A program made the position numbers and the translations under genes. The notes beneath the pieces are model-generated. The model was not told the DNA's origin. It worked only from the letters and a program-made list of their open reading frames with translations, and did no database searches. This document shows positions 1 to 8,011 of a DNA stretch of 34,912 nucleotides, in pieces. The stretch comes from a virus: positions 1 through 34,912 of the IMG/VR virus record IMGVR_UViG_3300045107_000588; one strand, given 5' to 3'. Position 1 is the stretch's first letter; every line of letters starts with the position of its first letter.

Positions 1-872
1 GTATGGCTCGTGATGAACAAAACAGGCAAGCCCACCGAGAAGCCGGTAAAAAAGGGGGTAACCCCAATTTGGTTAACCAAAATTCAACCAAAACTCAACC
101 AAAGCCCCAACCAAAGCCCCAACCAAACCCCAACCAAAGCCCCAACCAAAGCCCCAACCAAAAACCAACCCCTTCATCTTCATCTTCATCTTCATCTTCA
201 TCTTCATCTTCATCTTCGGATTATACCCCCCCTACCCCCCCAAGGGGGGAAAGCGCGCAAGCGCGCGAACCGGTTTTTGAAAAAAAATCGAAGCATGGTT
301 TTTCGGAAAATTCCACGTTAGCCGAAAGCGACAAGGAAACCAAAGAACTGGGCGCGCCGATTTTGAACGCAAACGGGCCGCCAAGCAACGAACACAACAC
401 GAGTGGGGCTGGACTTCCACTCAAAAACGAAAGTGCCGTAAAACGCGCCACAACGCAAAATCCAAAAATTGAAAACGAAACACCTTACCAGCCACGCGCT
501 CGTCCCGTTCACCCGTTAAGCACCATCCTTGCCGGTTGGCCCCTGGAGTTATCGGGCGAAGACTTGACCAAGCAGGCTTGGCTTGAGTTTCGGACGCATT
601 GCTACAACGCGAGCCGCAGCTTAAGCCCACCAAGCGAACAGGCGCAATGGCGCTTGCTCATCCAACTCAAATCGCAAGACGAGCGCGTGAGACTCATCCA
701 CGACACCATCGCAGCGAACCAGTACACCGTTAAATGGACTTTTGACAAACTGAAAAATGGAAACCAACACACAGCTAACCGTGGCACGGCCAGCACCGGG
801 CCTGCCATTACCCCTGGGGGACTTGCAGCAGCAGGTGAAGCAGTGCTTCGACGTATCCAAGCCGGTCAGTGA
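1..872 (+). CDS. Replication organiser protein, C-terminal part (gene continues from 34017 across the circle junction)
   Basis: The frame is open from base 1: bases 1-2 complete a codon begun at the other end of the contig, so the ATG at 3 is internal (residue 96 of the full protein). The part seen here starts with a basic Gly-rich stretch (AGKKGGNPNL), typical of the region after the DUF1376-like domain in phage replisome organisers. Next come a linker of Pro-Lys-Gln/Pro-Asn-Gln repeats, 15 serines encoded by alternating TCA/TCT, and a disordered acidic segment. The C-terminal helical domain (about residues 170-260 of this part) probably contacts the helicase or its loader. The family acts at the phage origin. 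With one copy of the 486-bp repeat the protein is 384 aa, and with two it is 546 aa. Its 3' end overlaps the next gene by 116 bases. The role is inferred from the N-terminal domain at 34017. Confidence 0.7.
   Translation, partial: MARDEQNRQAHREAGKKGGNPNLVNQNSTKTQPKPQPKPQPNPNQSPNQSPNQKPTPSSSSSSSSSSSSSSSDYTPPTPPRGESAQAREPVFEKKSKHGFSENSTLAESDKETKELGAPILNANGPPSNEHNTSGAGLPLKNESAVKRATTQNPKIENETPYQPRARPVHPLSTILAGWPLELSGEDLTKQAWLEFRTHCYNASRSLSPPSEQAQWRLLIQLKSQDERVRLIHDTIAANQYTVKWTFDKLKNGNQHTANRGTASTGPAITPGGLAAAGEAVLRRIQAGQ
98..166 (+). repeat. 12-bp tandem repeat (CCAAAGCCCCAA-type)
   Basis: Imperfect tandem copies of a 12-bp unit encode the Pro/Lys/Gln/Asn linker of the replication organiser. The same tract recurs in the right-hand copy of the 486-bp repeat, starting about 34397. 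Confidence 0.8.
173..217 (+). repeat. TCTTCA hexanucleotide microsatellite (about 7 copies)
   Basis: A pure run of the 6-bp unit encodes a 15-serine linker through alternating TCA and TCT codons. It is prone to slippage, but any whole-unit change keeps the frame. The tract occurs again in the right-hand copy of the 486-bp repeat, near 34472-34516. Confidence 0.9.
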
Positions 873-1614
873 AACGGCAATGGCCTTAGCCTGTGGCGCG
901 CAACCGCACCTTACGCTGGCTATTGCTAACCGCGATACCTCGTTGCAGGCAACCGTTTACACGCATTTGCTAGCGGCACTGGGGCGCACGGCGGCAGCGC
1001 TTGGCGCTCGAAATACCAGCATGGCGGCTGAAGACTTTCAAACCTTGCTTAGCGAAATGGCGGGGGATATTCTCACGCACGAAGACTTTCGGACGCTAGA
1101 GGTTTGGATGCTACCCGCCTTCTTCAAAGACTATCGCACGGGCAAGTTTGGCCCGGACTACAACCGGTTCGACAGCCTCACGATCTGCAATGCCCTACGC
1201 GAGTTCATGGCCAATACGCGCAATGCATTGGCAAGGGCCGCCAAGGAACATGAGAGCGCGCAGCGCGACAAAGAGCACCGCGACTTCGAGGCACGGATGG
1301 CCGACCCTGATTACCGCAAGCAAGTGGACGCGGCTAGGGAACAAGCTATGCGCGATAATCCATTTCTTCAACAAGTCATGGAAAAAAAAACAGCACTACC
1401 CGCCGTGAACAAAGAAGAGCGTCGCAAGCAGAAACAGGCTTTGCGCGCTAAGTTTGAAGAAGACTTGGTCAAGTTCACAACCGTAAAGGACTTGGAGAAT
1501 CTAGCGAACCACATGCCCGCAATCTTCATGGGCCTCGACTACGACACCGAGCAGTGGGCTTTGCAAAGGATTCAGGAACGCATTTTGAAACTGGAGAAAG
1601 GAGGACACCAATGA
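757..1614 (+). CDS. Unknown protein of the replication module
   Basis: A 285-aa soluble, mostly helical protein with no Walker motif or signal peptide. The centre holds a motif around residues 115-150 with a FKDYRTGKFG core followed by a helix (ICNALREFM). The C-terminal half (about 165-235) is highly charged and probably a long helix or coiled coil. The first ATG at 757 lies inside the upstream gene, giving a 116-base overlap. The next ATG at 880 would avoid the overlap but drop 41 residues. The stop overlaps the next start as ATGA, so the genes are translationally coupled. Its place between a replisome organiser and a nuclease suggests an accessory replication role such as helicase loading, but I see no sequence signature for this. 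Confidence 0.7.
   Translation: METNTQLTVARPAPGLPLPLGDLQQQVKQCFDVSKPVSETAMALACGAQPHLTLAIANRDTSLQATVYTHLLAALGRTAAALGARNTSMAAEDFQTLLSEMAGDILTHEDFRTLEVWMLPAFFKDYRTGKFGPDYNRFDSLTICNALREFMANTRNALARAAKEHESAQRDKEHRDFEARMADPDYRKQVDAAREQAMRDNPFLQQVMEKKTALPAVNKEERRKQKQALRAKFEEDLVKFTTVKDLENLANHMPAIFMGLDYDTEQWALQRIQERILKLEKGGHQ
1597..1604 (+). promoter_or_regulatory. Strong Shine-Dalgarno (AAAGGAGG) that fixes the start at 1611
   Basis: A near-perfect anti-16S match lies 6 nt before the ATG at 1611. It decides against the upstream in-frame ATG at 1554. Such sites are rare in this genome. Confidence 0.75.
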
Positions 1615-2030
1615 GCAACCCCACACTCACCGCCGCCGAGTTCCGCACACAGTTCGCCGGACAATCAGTCCCCAAGAAGAAAGGATGTAAGCCCGCATTC
1701 CCAAGCGAAGAAAAAGCTCATCTAGCCAAGCAACGGCATTTCCTTCACCTCCTACACAAAGCCGGTTTACCGGCCCCCATACCCGAATTCCAGTTTAACC
1801 CTGGCCGAAAGCACCGCTTTGACTTCGCCTGGCCGTCCCATTGGCTGGCCATAGAAATTGACGGCGGTAAATACATCCAAGGCCGACACCACACCGCCCA
1901 AGGCAAGGCATCCGACGACCTCAAGAAGAACCATGCCCAACTCATGGGCTGGACGGTGCTGGTCTTCGACTACGACAACCTGCTATCCCCTTCAACAATT
2001 AATGAAATCAAATCCATCTTACTACCATGA
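1611..2030 (+). CDS. PD-(D/E)XK-type endonuclease (DUF559/Vsr-like fold)
   Basis: A 139-aa protein. The core shows the pattern of small phage nucleases that stand in for RusA or Vsr-like enzymes: a basic strand then RFDFAWP (D71), a strand with a conserved acid (AIEIDGG, E82 and D84), a GRHH loop near residue 92, and the downstream helix-strand D..KN...L.GW.VL.F. Family members are used for Holliday-junction or nick processing during replication and packaging. The start is set by the Shine-Dalgarno at 1597. It overlaps the previous stop (ATGA) and the next gene starts on its own stop. The fold is convincing, while the precise DNA substrate is inferred. Confidence 0.75.
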   Translation: MSNPTLTAAEFRTQFAGQSVPKKKGCKPAFPSEEKAHLAKQRHFLHLLHKAGLPAPIPEFQFNPGRKHRFDFAWPSHWLAIEIDGGKYIQGRHHTAQGKASDDLKKNHAQLMGWTVLVFDYDNLLSPSTINEIKSILLP

Positions 2031-2296
2031 ACGCCTACGACCTCTTTAACCACATAGCCATCGACCAAGCAATCATGCGCGGTAAACCCTGCATTAAGGG
2101 CACCACAGTAACCGTTGACCTCGTTTGCACCAAGATGTACGCGGGCTACAAGCTATACCAAGTGATGGACCAGCACAACTTAACCAAAGAGCAAATCACC
2201 GCTGCCAGGCTCTACAACACCTTGGCCCGCAAGGGGCAGTTGCCGAGACTACCCACCCTAAACACACAAGCCCAAACCACTAACAACCCATGCTAA
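2027..2296 (+). CDS. DUF433-family protein (VapB-like winged-helix type)
   Basis: An 89-aa protein with the DUF433 signature: a short strand, then GKPCIKGTTVTV (about residues 20-31), then a helical part with YAGYKLYQVMDQHNLTKEQITAA-like spacing. The family is a small helix-turn-helix fold often found as the antitoxin of type II pairs. No toxin neighbour is present, so it may be a regulator here. The C-terminal 15 residues are low-complexity Thr/Asn/Gln. It is the last plus-strand gene before the convergent minus-strand late operon. Confidence 0.75.
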   Translation: MNAYDLFNHIAIDQAIMRGKPCIKGTTVTVDLVCTKMYAGYKLYQVMDQHNLTKEQITAARLYNTLARKGQLPRLPTLNTQAQTTNNPC

Positions 2297-2310
2297 CCGA
2301 ATCGCCACGT

Positions 2311-2330
2311 ACTGGCCAACCCATGCCAGT
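2311..2330. terminator. Hairpin between convergent operons
   Basis: ACTGGC and GCCAGT form a perfect 6-bp stem around an 8-nt loop in the 33-bp gap between convergent genes. There is no T tract on either side, so intrinsic termination is uncertain. The right arm touches the stop codon of the minus-strand gene. Confidence 0.35.
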
Positions 2331-2881
2331 TAGGCCGGTACATCAATTTGCAAATTCACTCCAAGCAACATATCCAAAGGCACAACCGCCGGCACTTTCT
2401 CCACACCTGTTCCCCTGAATCGCATGATAGTAACGTTGCGCTTTTCTTTTTGCTCGTGATCGTGTTCAACACCCACACGTTCGACGCTCCTAAACCATTC
2501 GTCATCGGTGCCCTGGCTTCCAGCACTTATACCCTGCAGCACCGCCCAAATTAAGTATTCAAGCGTGAAATGAAACAGCGCGATATCTTTATCAGCCGCG
2601 CCAAGACTATTGCGCCACGTTTGATCGGAAATCACATGCACTGCAAATTCAAATGACACTTTTTGACTTTTAATTACATTTTGTCCCAAGGTGAACTCAG
2701 CGCAATCCCATTGCGTGATTTCAACAAATGCCGCAGGCTTCACGTAGCTCTCTTTTTCGTCCTCATTTTCAGGTTCGCCCTGCCACCAGCCTATACTGCT
2801 CTTCGCAAAAAGAGGCACGCCAGCACTTTGCTCAAGTGTAGCCAGCTTGGCACAAATCGTTTCGTAAAGCAACTTTTTCAT
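2330..2881 (-). CDS. Head-tail or tail-completion protein (last gene of the leftward late operon)
   Basis: A 183-aa protein with an alpha/beta pattern and no membrane segment. It has a helical N terminus (about 1-20), a strand-rich middle (FAVHVISDQ near residue 80) and a C-terminal sheet ending GVNLQIDVPA. Length, pattern and position directly after a Mu G-like gene fit the Mu gp37 or tail-terminator group. Its start overlaps the previous stop by 4 nt. I do not recognise a named family, so the assignment rests mainly on context. Confidence 0.55.
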   Translation of the reverse strand: MKKLLYETICAKLATLEQSAGVPLFAKSSIGWWQGEPENEDEKESYVKPAAFVEITQWDCAEFTLGQNVIKSQKVSFEFAVHVISDQTWRNSLGAADKDIALFHFTLEYLIWAVLQGISAGSQGTDDEWFRSVERVGVEHDHEQKEKRNVTIMRFRGTGVEKVPAVVPLDMLLGVNLQIDVPA

Positions 2882-3303
2882 TTTTTGAAAGCCTTAATTA
2901 AAGTTTGTTGCACCTTATGTTTTAGTGCCCGATTCAGCACCTTACTTTCACCAACGAATTTACGTTGTGGCAATTTTCCAGGAACGCCTTCGTTGTGAAA
3001 CTTTGCGTATGGCACTTCAGCATCGTCAACCCCAACAACCGCCGAATTAGCGGTAAGCCGCAAAGTATTAATAGCCCGCTTAAGGCGGCCGGTTTTATTG
3101 AGGGGAGCCCGGCCAGCGTCCTTTTTTGATTTCAAGGGTGGCCACTTCTTCACTACCCCGCCATCAACCCTAAAGCCGTGCCGCTTGTCGACATTGTCCA
3201 AAAACTCGTTCTTAGCCACTATGCCCAAGGCTTTTGGCAAAACCTTAAAGGCCTGTTTGACGCGCATGGCGACAACCTTAAAGTTGTTACGCTTCATTGC
3301 CAC
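2878..3303 (-). CDS. Phage virion morphogenesis protein (Mu gpG-like)
   Basis: A 141-aa basic protein. The basic helical N terminus, a W-P-LK core, the GRAPLNKTGRLK segment (about residues 64-75) with conserved Leu-Arg, then Y-A-K-F-H-N-E-G and P-x-RKFVG (about 98-118) and a C-terminal amphipathic helix are the hallmarks of the Mu G / P2 gpS virion-morphogenesis family. The family acts at the head-tail joining or tail-completion step. A second ATG two codons in (3297) would remove the overlap with the preceding gene. Confidence 0.8.
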   Translation of the reverse strand: MAMKRNNFKVVAMRVKQAFKVLPKALGIVAKNEFLDNVDKRHGFRVDGGVVKKWPPLKSKKDAGRAPLNKTGRLKRAINTLRLTANSAVVGVDDAEVPYAKFHNEGVPGKLPQRKFVGESKVLNRALKHKVQQTLIKAFKK

Positions 3304-4114
3304 CCGCCACCTCCTTTATGATTTGTTCACGCACTTGCCTATTACTGGGCACATACGGGTGTTTGTCAGTAAACACCTGGCCGCTTATGCCAACGTTGTT
3401 TTGCCATTCTATCGGCACATTTGCATCACGTACTTTGCGCATCATATCTACCCTATCTGTTACCTTGGCCGAATCATCATGCTGACCTACCCTGCACCGG
3501 CAGCCAAAGCCTAACGGTGGATAATGCGTACGCCAAAAAGCATCCGTAATCTTACGCTTAATGCCGTTAAGCACTCTATGCGCTGGCCTTACCCTATCAT
3601 CATTGGACGTTACGAACTCTAGAATTGGAAACAATTCCGCTTCCTCTTCATATCGATGCCAGTTACGCGCCATTTGTGCGCTAGCCACAGTTGTGTTGTA
3701 TTCAGCATATAGCCACTGTTTGTTATAGGTTTCCACAACCGGCATCGCAACCCGCCTGAACTCACTAAACGAACGCACCACACCATTTTCATCAACCAAC
3801 AATTGCTTTAAGTCGAACTGCTGCGCGTAGGCCTTGAATGCGCCGAAGTCGGCTAAGTTCTCGCTGATGGCTGCCTTAAACCCCTCATTGGGCATTAGGT
3901 CGAATCCATATTTGCCAGTGAAGCCCGACAAAAAAAACTCCCCATACTTGCGTGCAAGCACTGAGTCTACAATTCCGGCGTTGCCTTCGTAAATCTCACG
4001 CAGTACGCGATCAAACTCATCCGTGTTGTTCTCAAAGAAGCCCCTAGCCGTCGGTGAAAGCCGCTCGTCATCTTCGTTGCTAAAATGCGGGCAACATCCG
4101 CCAGTGTAGAGCAA
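3287..4114 (-). CDS. Mu F-like minor head / head morphogenesis protein
   Basis: A 275-aa protein. The C-terminal third (about residues 170-210) carries the Mu F / SPP1 gp7 signature: SNDDRVRPAHRVLNGI, then D-x-FW, then PPLGFGCRCRV with its paired cysteines. The N-terminal part is helical. In Mu and SPP1 this protein binds the portal inside the procapsid and follows it in gene order, as here. The reading frame has no usable ATG near its beginning, so the start is most likely the TTG at 4114, two bases after the portal stop. This suggests coupled translation with low initiation. Confidence 0.85.
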   Translation of the reverse strand: MLYTGGCCPHFSNEDDERLSPTARGFFENNTDEFDRVLREIYEGNAGIVDSVLARKYGEFFLSGFTGKYGFDLMPNEGFKAAISENLADFGAFKAYAQQFDLKQLLVDENGVVRSFSEFRRVAMPVVETYNKQWLYAEYNTTVASAQMARNWHRYEEEAELFPILEFVTSNDDRVRPAHRVLNGIKRKITDAFWRTHYPPLGFGCRCRVGQHDDSAKVTDRVDMMRKVRDANVPIEWQNNVGISGQVFTDKHPYVPSNRQVREQIIKEVAGGNEA

Positions 4115-4116
4115 CG

Positions 4117-5505
4117 TTAACCTACACTGGCGCGCCGAAAAGACCGGTATCGATTATGCGTCACAACCCTGCTAGCACCCGCTGTCTTAGCGATATCATC
4201 GCCCAATTGAAGTTGCTGGCCTTCTTCGTCGTCGTCATCGCCCACATCACTTTCCTTTTCCAAAACAGGAACGCCGTATTTGTCGCTAAAATATTCAGGG
4301 TCGATCGTCAGGTTTTGAGTCGTTAGAATGCGCTGCAGGATTTCGTCGCGCTGCGCTAGCATCAGTAAATCTTCCTCTTCTTCCTCTATGTAGTCGAATC
4401 GCAGACCTTTAACCATAAACCCATCACGATCCATCAGCGGTAACAGCTTGTTGTTAAGAAAGTTTTTAACCATCATACAATCGCCGTTGGTTACGTCATC
4501 TTCCGCCTCACGGTGCACGTTGCCTTGGGCTCGTGTGCCGCTCTTGCCGCTATCGGTCGTTAAGGTATTGCCCAAAATCAGTTTTGAAATTTGCGCGTCT
4601 GCAAGGTTTATCAAACGGTCAAACCCCTCACCATCTTGGCCTGCACTGGTATCAATAAACTCTACCTTGTCGGCCAGTTCTTGTTTGCCCGCACCGTTGT
4701 GTCCAACACCCCAGGAAGCGCTGCCTAGGTTCTGCATCATCTCCGCAAAATCTTGCGCCCGTTTTTGGTTTGTCAAGTCCGTGGTGCCAAACCTGAAGGG
4801 GATACCCGCACGCTGGTTGTACTCGATGAATTGTGAAAGTGATAAACGTTTTGCAATTACAAATGGCATGGCTTTGGTTACCAAACCCAAATCGCGGTGT
4901 CCCCCGATTTCAAAAACACGCGGAAAAATAATCCTACCATTTTCATCACGATAAGTTATTCCCTGCGCATCTTCCAGGCCGGTGCGCACCGAGCCGTACT
5001 CGGGAAACACGTTTATATTCGGGAACTTGCGTATTTGTTCAAATACTAACTCGCCACGTTGATTTTTTACTGCCTTTGTCAATTCGACCAACACATAGCC
5101 GTAATAAATACTGTCCATCGCATACCGCAACAGTTCCACAAACCAATCATTCCAAAGTTGCTTGCTTGCTTCAATGTCCTTCTCACCCGCTTCATTGACA
5201 AAGACCCAATCTTTACCAATCACCTTTTGGGTACGCTTCTCCATCACTGCAAATAAGTGGGGGTCTAAAACCGCCTGGTTAAGCAACATCCACAGGCGTG
5301 TGCGATTCGGTTGAATGTAGCTTTCTGCTTGCACTAAAGCGCCGATGAAATCGTCCATCTCCAATGGCTTGCGCTGGGTCGGGATGGGTTTTATTCGCGC
5401 AAATAGCTCACCTACCGGCTCGTTTTTGATAGGTGTTGTTATGTCTTGATTTACGACCGGCTGCGGCTTGAATAAGCGTTGCCAAATGCTTTGCTTGTTT
5501 TCCAT
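4117..5505 (-). CDS. Portal protein, DUF935 family (Mu gp29-like)
   Basis: A 462-aa protein that would form the dodecameric DNA gate at one capsid vertex. The features fit DUF935 portals: a helical segment (ALVQAESYIQPNRTRLWMLL, near residue 52), the strand-rich wing (YGYVLVELTK), the G-x-RDLGLVTKAMPFVIAKR stretch around residue 210, and the conserved ILGNTLTT...GTRAQG then H-E patch near residues 310-335. The C terminus is acidic (EEEEED near 379 and DDDDEE near 427) and probably disordered. It is flanked by the neck protein and the F-like protein, in Mu order. Confidence 0.9.
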   Translation of the reverse strand: MENKQSIWQRLFKPQPVVNQDITTPIKNEPVGELFARIKPIPTQRKPLEMDDFIGALVQAESYIQPNRTRLWMLLNQAVLDPHLFAVMEKRTQKVIGKDWVFVNEAGEKDIEASKQLWNDWFVELLRYAMDSIYYGYVLVELTKAVKNQRGELVFEQIRKFPNINVFPEYGSVRTGLEDAQGITYRDENGRIIFPRVFEIGGHRDLGLVTKAMPFVIAKRLSLSQFIEYNQRAGIPFRFGTTDLTNQKRAQDFAEMMQNLGSASWGVGHNGAGKQELADKVEFIDTSAGQDGEGFDRLINLADAQISKLILGNTLTTDSGKSGTRAQGNVHREAEDDVTNGDCMMVKNFLNNKLLPLMDRDGFMVKGLRFDYIEEEEEDLLMLAQRDEILQRILTTQNLTIDPEYFSDKYGVPVLEKESDVGDDDDEEGQQLQLGDDIAKTAGASRVVTHNRYRSFRRASVG

Positions 5506-5510
5506 TTTCT

Positions 5511-6629
5511 TTAGAATCGAGTGGTGATAGGGTTGATCGCGTTACCGTAGCGCAAGAAGGTACCGTAAATGTTATCGCTAGGGTCATCAGGCATAAGCCT
5601 GAAACCAGTGGGCACACGGCCCCCAACGGCAATATCTTTGAGCCATGCCATCGCCGCATCGTATCGCTTCACGCGTACTGCGCTTACGTTCTCGTTTTTG
5701 ATGGCTGCCTCAAGCAGATAAATAACAATATCAATCATGCATTCTACAAGCTGTGGGTTGCGTGGGCCTCTTATCGCTTGCCATAACCAGCTGGGCGAGG
5801 CTGTGCCATCGACCAGAACGTCGTAACCAATCGGTCGAATGTTGCCGGGCCCAGGTGGAATGCCAACACCAGGCGGCGGGTTGAGTGCTTGGTAAATAGC
5901 ATCTTGGTACTCTACTTGATCCAAGGGGTTGTAGGCTCTAGAGGGATCGTAAGGGCTTGCTGCAGCAAATTGCTCGTCGATCAAAATCCTATCTCTTAGT
6001 TTAGATGCTATTTCTTCATAGGCCGCATTTTCCGCCTGTATGCGCAAGGCCGGATTGCCACGCAGCAAGTCCAGTAAAATGTTGTCTTTTATGTAAAGCG
6101 CATAGTCGCTATCTTTCAAGAATCGGCCGCTCGGCGAACCCAAAAACGTAAAGCCGTTTAATGTAGCTATACCACCCAATGTTTCTACAGAAACCTGCCC
6201 AAGGCTGCCAAGACCCACCCATGCATTTATTTGAGTTGCGCTAACTACGACAAAGTAGGCTGCTGGGGTACCGCCAAACTTAACCGCGCTTGCATTTAGG
6301 AAGTTTGCGCCTGTTAACACCACGCGGCCATACTGGCCGGACGCAGTCGGGGTGAACGAGGTAATAATGGGCGCAGGGACGAATGTAAACCCATTCAAGC
6401 TGCCCGTGCCAAACGAAGTTGTAACATTAACACTACTTCCCGCATTCGCGGGAACAACAGCTGTGATTTGTGTATCACTCACCACCTGGTAACTTGTCGC
6501 ATCGATCACGCCAAAAGCAACGCTTGTTGCCGCGGTGAAGTATTGGCCATTGATGGTTATCGTTGCGCCCGCACCAGCCGTAGACGGCGTAATACTGGCA
6601 ATGGTGGGCGGTAAAGAGGTTCTACTCAT
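5511..6629 (-). CDS. IPT/TIG-domain neck protein fused to a DUF1320 (Mu gp36-like) domain
   Basis: A 372-aa protein of two unlike halves. Residues about 7-85 and 87-162 are two IPT/TIG immunoglobulin-like repeats, each with a P-x-I-x-S/F-T-P opening, G-x-x-V-x-I/L-x-G-x-x-F and a closing LNGFTF. Residues about 165-372 are helical and resemble the DUF1320 head-completion/neck family, with a C-terminal YDAAMAWLKDIAVGG helix. Within this half lies a YNPLDQVEYQDAIYQAL stretch like a CBM5/12 carbohydrate-binding strand pair. The gene lies between the large terminase (1-nt overlap) and the portal, where Mu-like phages place head completion genes. The Ig repeats may decorate the neck and touch host glycans, which is inference. 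Confidence 0.75.
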   Translation of the reverse strand: MSRTSLPPTIASITPSTAGAGATITINGQYFTAATSVAFGVIDATSYQVVSDTQITAVVPANAGSSVNVTTSFGTGSLNGFTFVPAPIITSFTPTASGQYGRVVLTGANFLNASAVKFGGTPAAYFVVVSATQINAWVGLGSLGQVSVETLGGIATLNGFTFLGSPSGRFLKDSDYALYIKDNILLDLLRGNPALRIQAENAAYEEIASKLRDRILIDEQFAAASPYDPSRAYNPLDQVEYQDAIYQALNPPPGVGIPPGPGNIRPIGYDVLVDGTASPSWLWQAIRGPRNPQLVECMIDIVIYLLEAAIKNENVSAVRVKRYDAAMAWLKDIAVGGRVPTGFRLMPDDPSDNIYGTFLRYGNAINPITTRF

Positions 6630-8011
6630 TAGAATCTGTGTTTGCGGTTGATAATGTCCTTACCTGCTTGGTAGTTAAAAGTCCCGGTTTCATACCCTTG
6701 GAATTTAAGAAACTGCGAACGCCACACTTCGCACACTCCGTAATCCATGCTATCGCTGGTGTGGCCATAGGGTTCATAGCTTTGACCGTTTGCCGAGTTG
6801 CGCACCTTCTTCTTGACCTTGCCTCCATCGCTGTTTTGATCAACATTATTCATGTCGGCCAACAAATTCAGGCAATGTTGGTCTATCTGTATCTTAAGAC
6901 CCTCAAACTGGGCACGAAGTATTTCGTTGATAAATACACCGCGCATATGTACCGGCGGATTAGCAGCCGGCACCCTCATTTGTGGCATCCAACTTGTTAA
7001 GGACTTTTGAATAATGCCGAAATCGTCATACCCAGCAGATGTGCGCGTATCGCGCTGATAGCCGCTTGCGTCGCCATAAACAAAGCAGCCGCCCCCATGT
7101 TCGCGGTAACGCAGCTTTAGCTCGTCGCATACATCCAAGGTTGAGTTGTTGGGCGGCGTGAGGCATAGCTCATCAATACAAGTAAACGTTTTGCCACCAT
7201 CGGTAAGCGTCCAAACTGTGCACGTATTGTAAGGGATACTGTTAAAGTCGAAGCATAAATGCAATGGCTCATGAGTATTGTAGAGATGCTTAAAGCTTCC
7301 TGTATGCAAGTTGTATTTGAAGTGTTTGTAAAATTCAGCACCTGTATTCAGTTTGCCCCACTCCCCAAGCACATAGATGCGGTACATGTTCTCATCTGCA
7401 CGCACCCGTTTATTTAGTACTTGGCGGTAATCATTATCTATAAACGCGTTGTCTTTATATGTGGTGCGTTTAATGAATACATCTTGAGCCTGCTTGTCAA
7501 AAAACATCCCCTTAATCCAATGGCTTTCATCAACGGGGTTGAAGGTTAGGATGATTTGCTTGTAATTAGGCATTTGCCCGCGCAGGCGCAAATCAAGTTG
7601 GGTAAACTCTCGCGGGTACTCAATTTCAGTGGCCTCTTCAACCCAAATACTTGTGGGCCGCTGGAGCGATTTCAACTTTTCGGCATCATCTAGGCCGGTA
7701 AAGATGATTTCGTTACCGTTGTAAATGTCCTTAAACATCATCGGGCGGCGCGTAATGACAAACCGTTCGCGGATGCCCAGGGATTCGGCACGCTCAACCA
7801 AAAGGTTAAAGACACTTAGCTGCAATGTGCTTGCATAACGCCGTAATACCCAAATTCGATGATTGGGCTCGCTTACAACCCGCAACAGCACTTTATCAGC
7901 TGCTGCTACCGATTTACCACTACCCGCACCGCCGTATAATATGGCATACCGCTTCGTCGTGTCCATAAAGGGCACGTAGGCTTGGTTTACCTGTAACTCA
8001 GTGGCTACCAT
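6629..8011 (-). CDS. terL: Terminase large subunit
   Basis: A 460-aa packaging motor. The N-terminal ATPase has Walker A GGAGSGKS (27-34), Walker B SIWVEEATE (121-129) and the coupling motif LTFNP (155-159). The C-terminal RNase H-like nuclease begins with CFDFNS (D255) and has a second acidic strand VYGDASG (D314) and a third near SMDYG close to the C terminus. Length and motif spacing fit the PBSX/Terminase_6 type. It cuts concatemeric or circular DNA and pumps it through the DUF935 portal encoded two genes downstream. It overlaps the upstream gene by 14 nt and the downstream gene by 1 nt. Confidence 0.93.
   Translation of the reverse strand: MVATELQVNQAYVPFMDTTKRYAILYGGAGSGKSVAAADKVLLRVVSEPNHRIWVLRRYASTLQLSVFNLLVERAESLGIRERFVITRRPMMFKDIYNGNEIIFTGLDDAEKLKSLQRPTSIWVEEATEIEYPREFTQLDLRLRGQMPNYKQIILTFNPVDESHWIKGMFFDKQAQDVFIKRTTYKDNAFIDNDYRQVLNKRVRADENMYRIYVLGEWGKLNTGAEFYKHFKYNLHTGSFKHLYNTHEPLHLCFDFNSIPYNTCTVWTLTDGGKTFTCIDELCLTPPNNSTLDVCDELKLRYREHGGGCFVYGDASGYQRDTRTSAGYDDFGIIQKSLTSWMPQMRVPAANPPVHMRGVFINEILRAQFEGLKIQIDQHCLNLLADMNNVDQNSDGGKVKKKVRNSANGQSYEPYGHTSDSMDYGVCEVWRSQFLKFQGYETGTFNYQAGKDIINRKHRF

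Larger units (their letters stand above)
1..486 (+). repeat. 486-bp direct repeat, copy at the left end
   Basis: Identical to 34300-34785. On the closed circle the two copies are adjacent, giving a tandem duplication of exactly 162 codons within the replication-organiser gene. After this copy the sequence runs into the unique ACCAGCC at 487. Confidence 0.95.

Noticed and set aside
9-321. Second plus-strand frame rich in H-L-H-L and Pro-Thr-Lys near the left end
   Set aside because: It is an out-of-frame reading of the same microsatellites. The true frame is fixed by the in-frame DUF1376-like domain beginning at 34017.
2027-2296. Toxin-antitoxin module with the DUF433 gene
   Set aside because: The neighbouring gene is a PD-(D/E)XK-type nuclease of the replication module and the following gene is a convergent structural gene; there is no PIN or other toxin-like partner.
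2663-3514. Plus-strand frames of 111-138 aa antisense to the G-like and F-like genes
   Set aside because: They lie wholly opposite well-supported head genes and show no family motifs.
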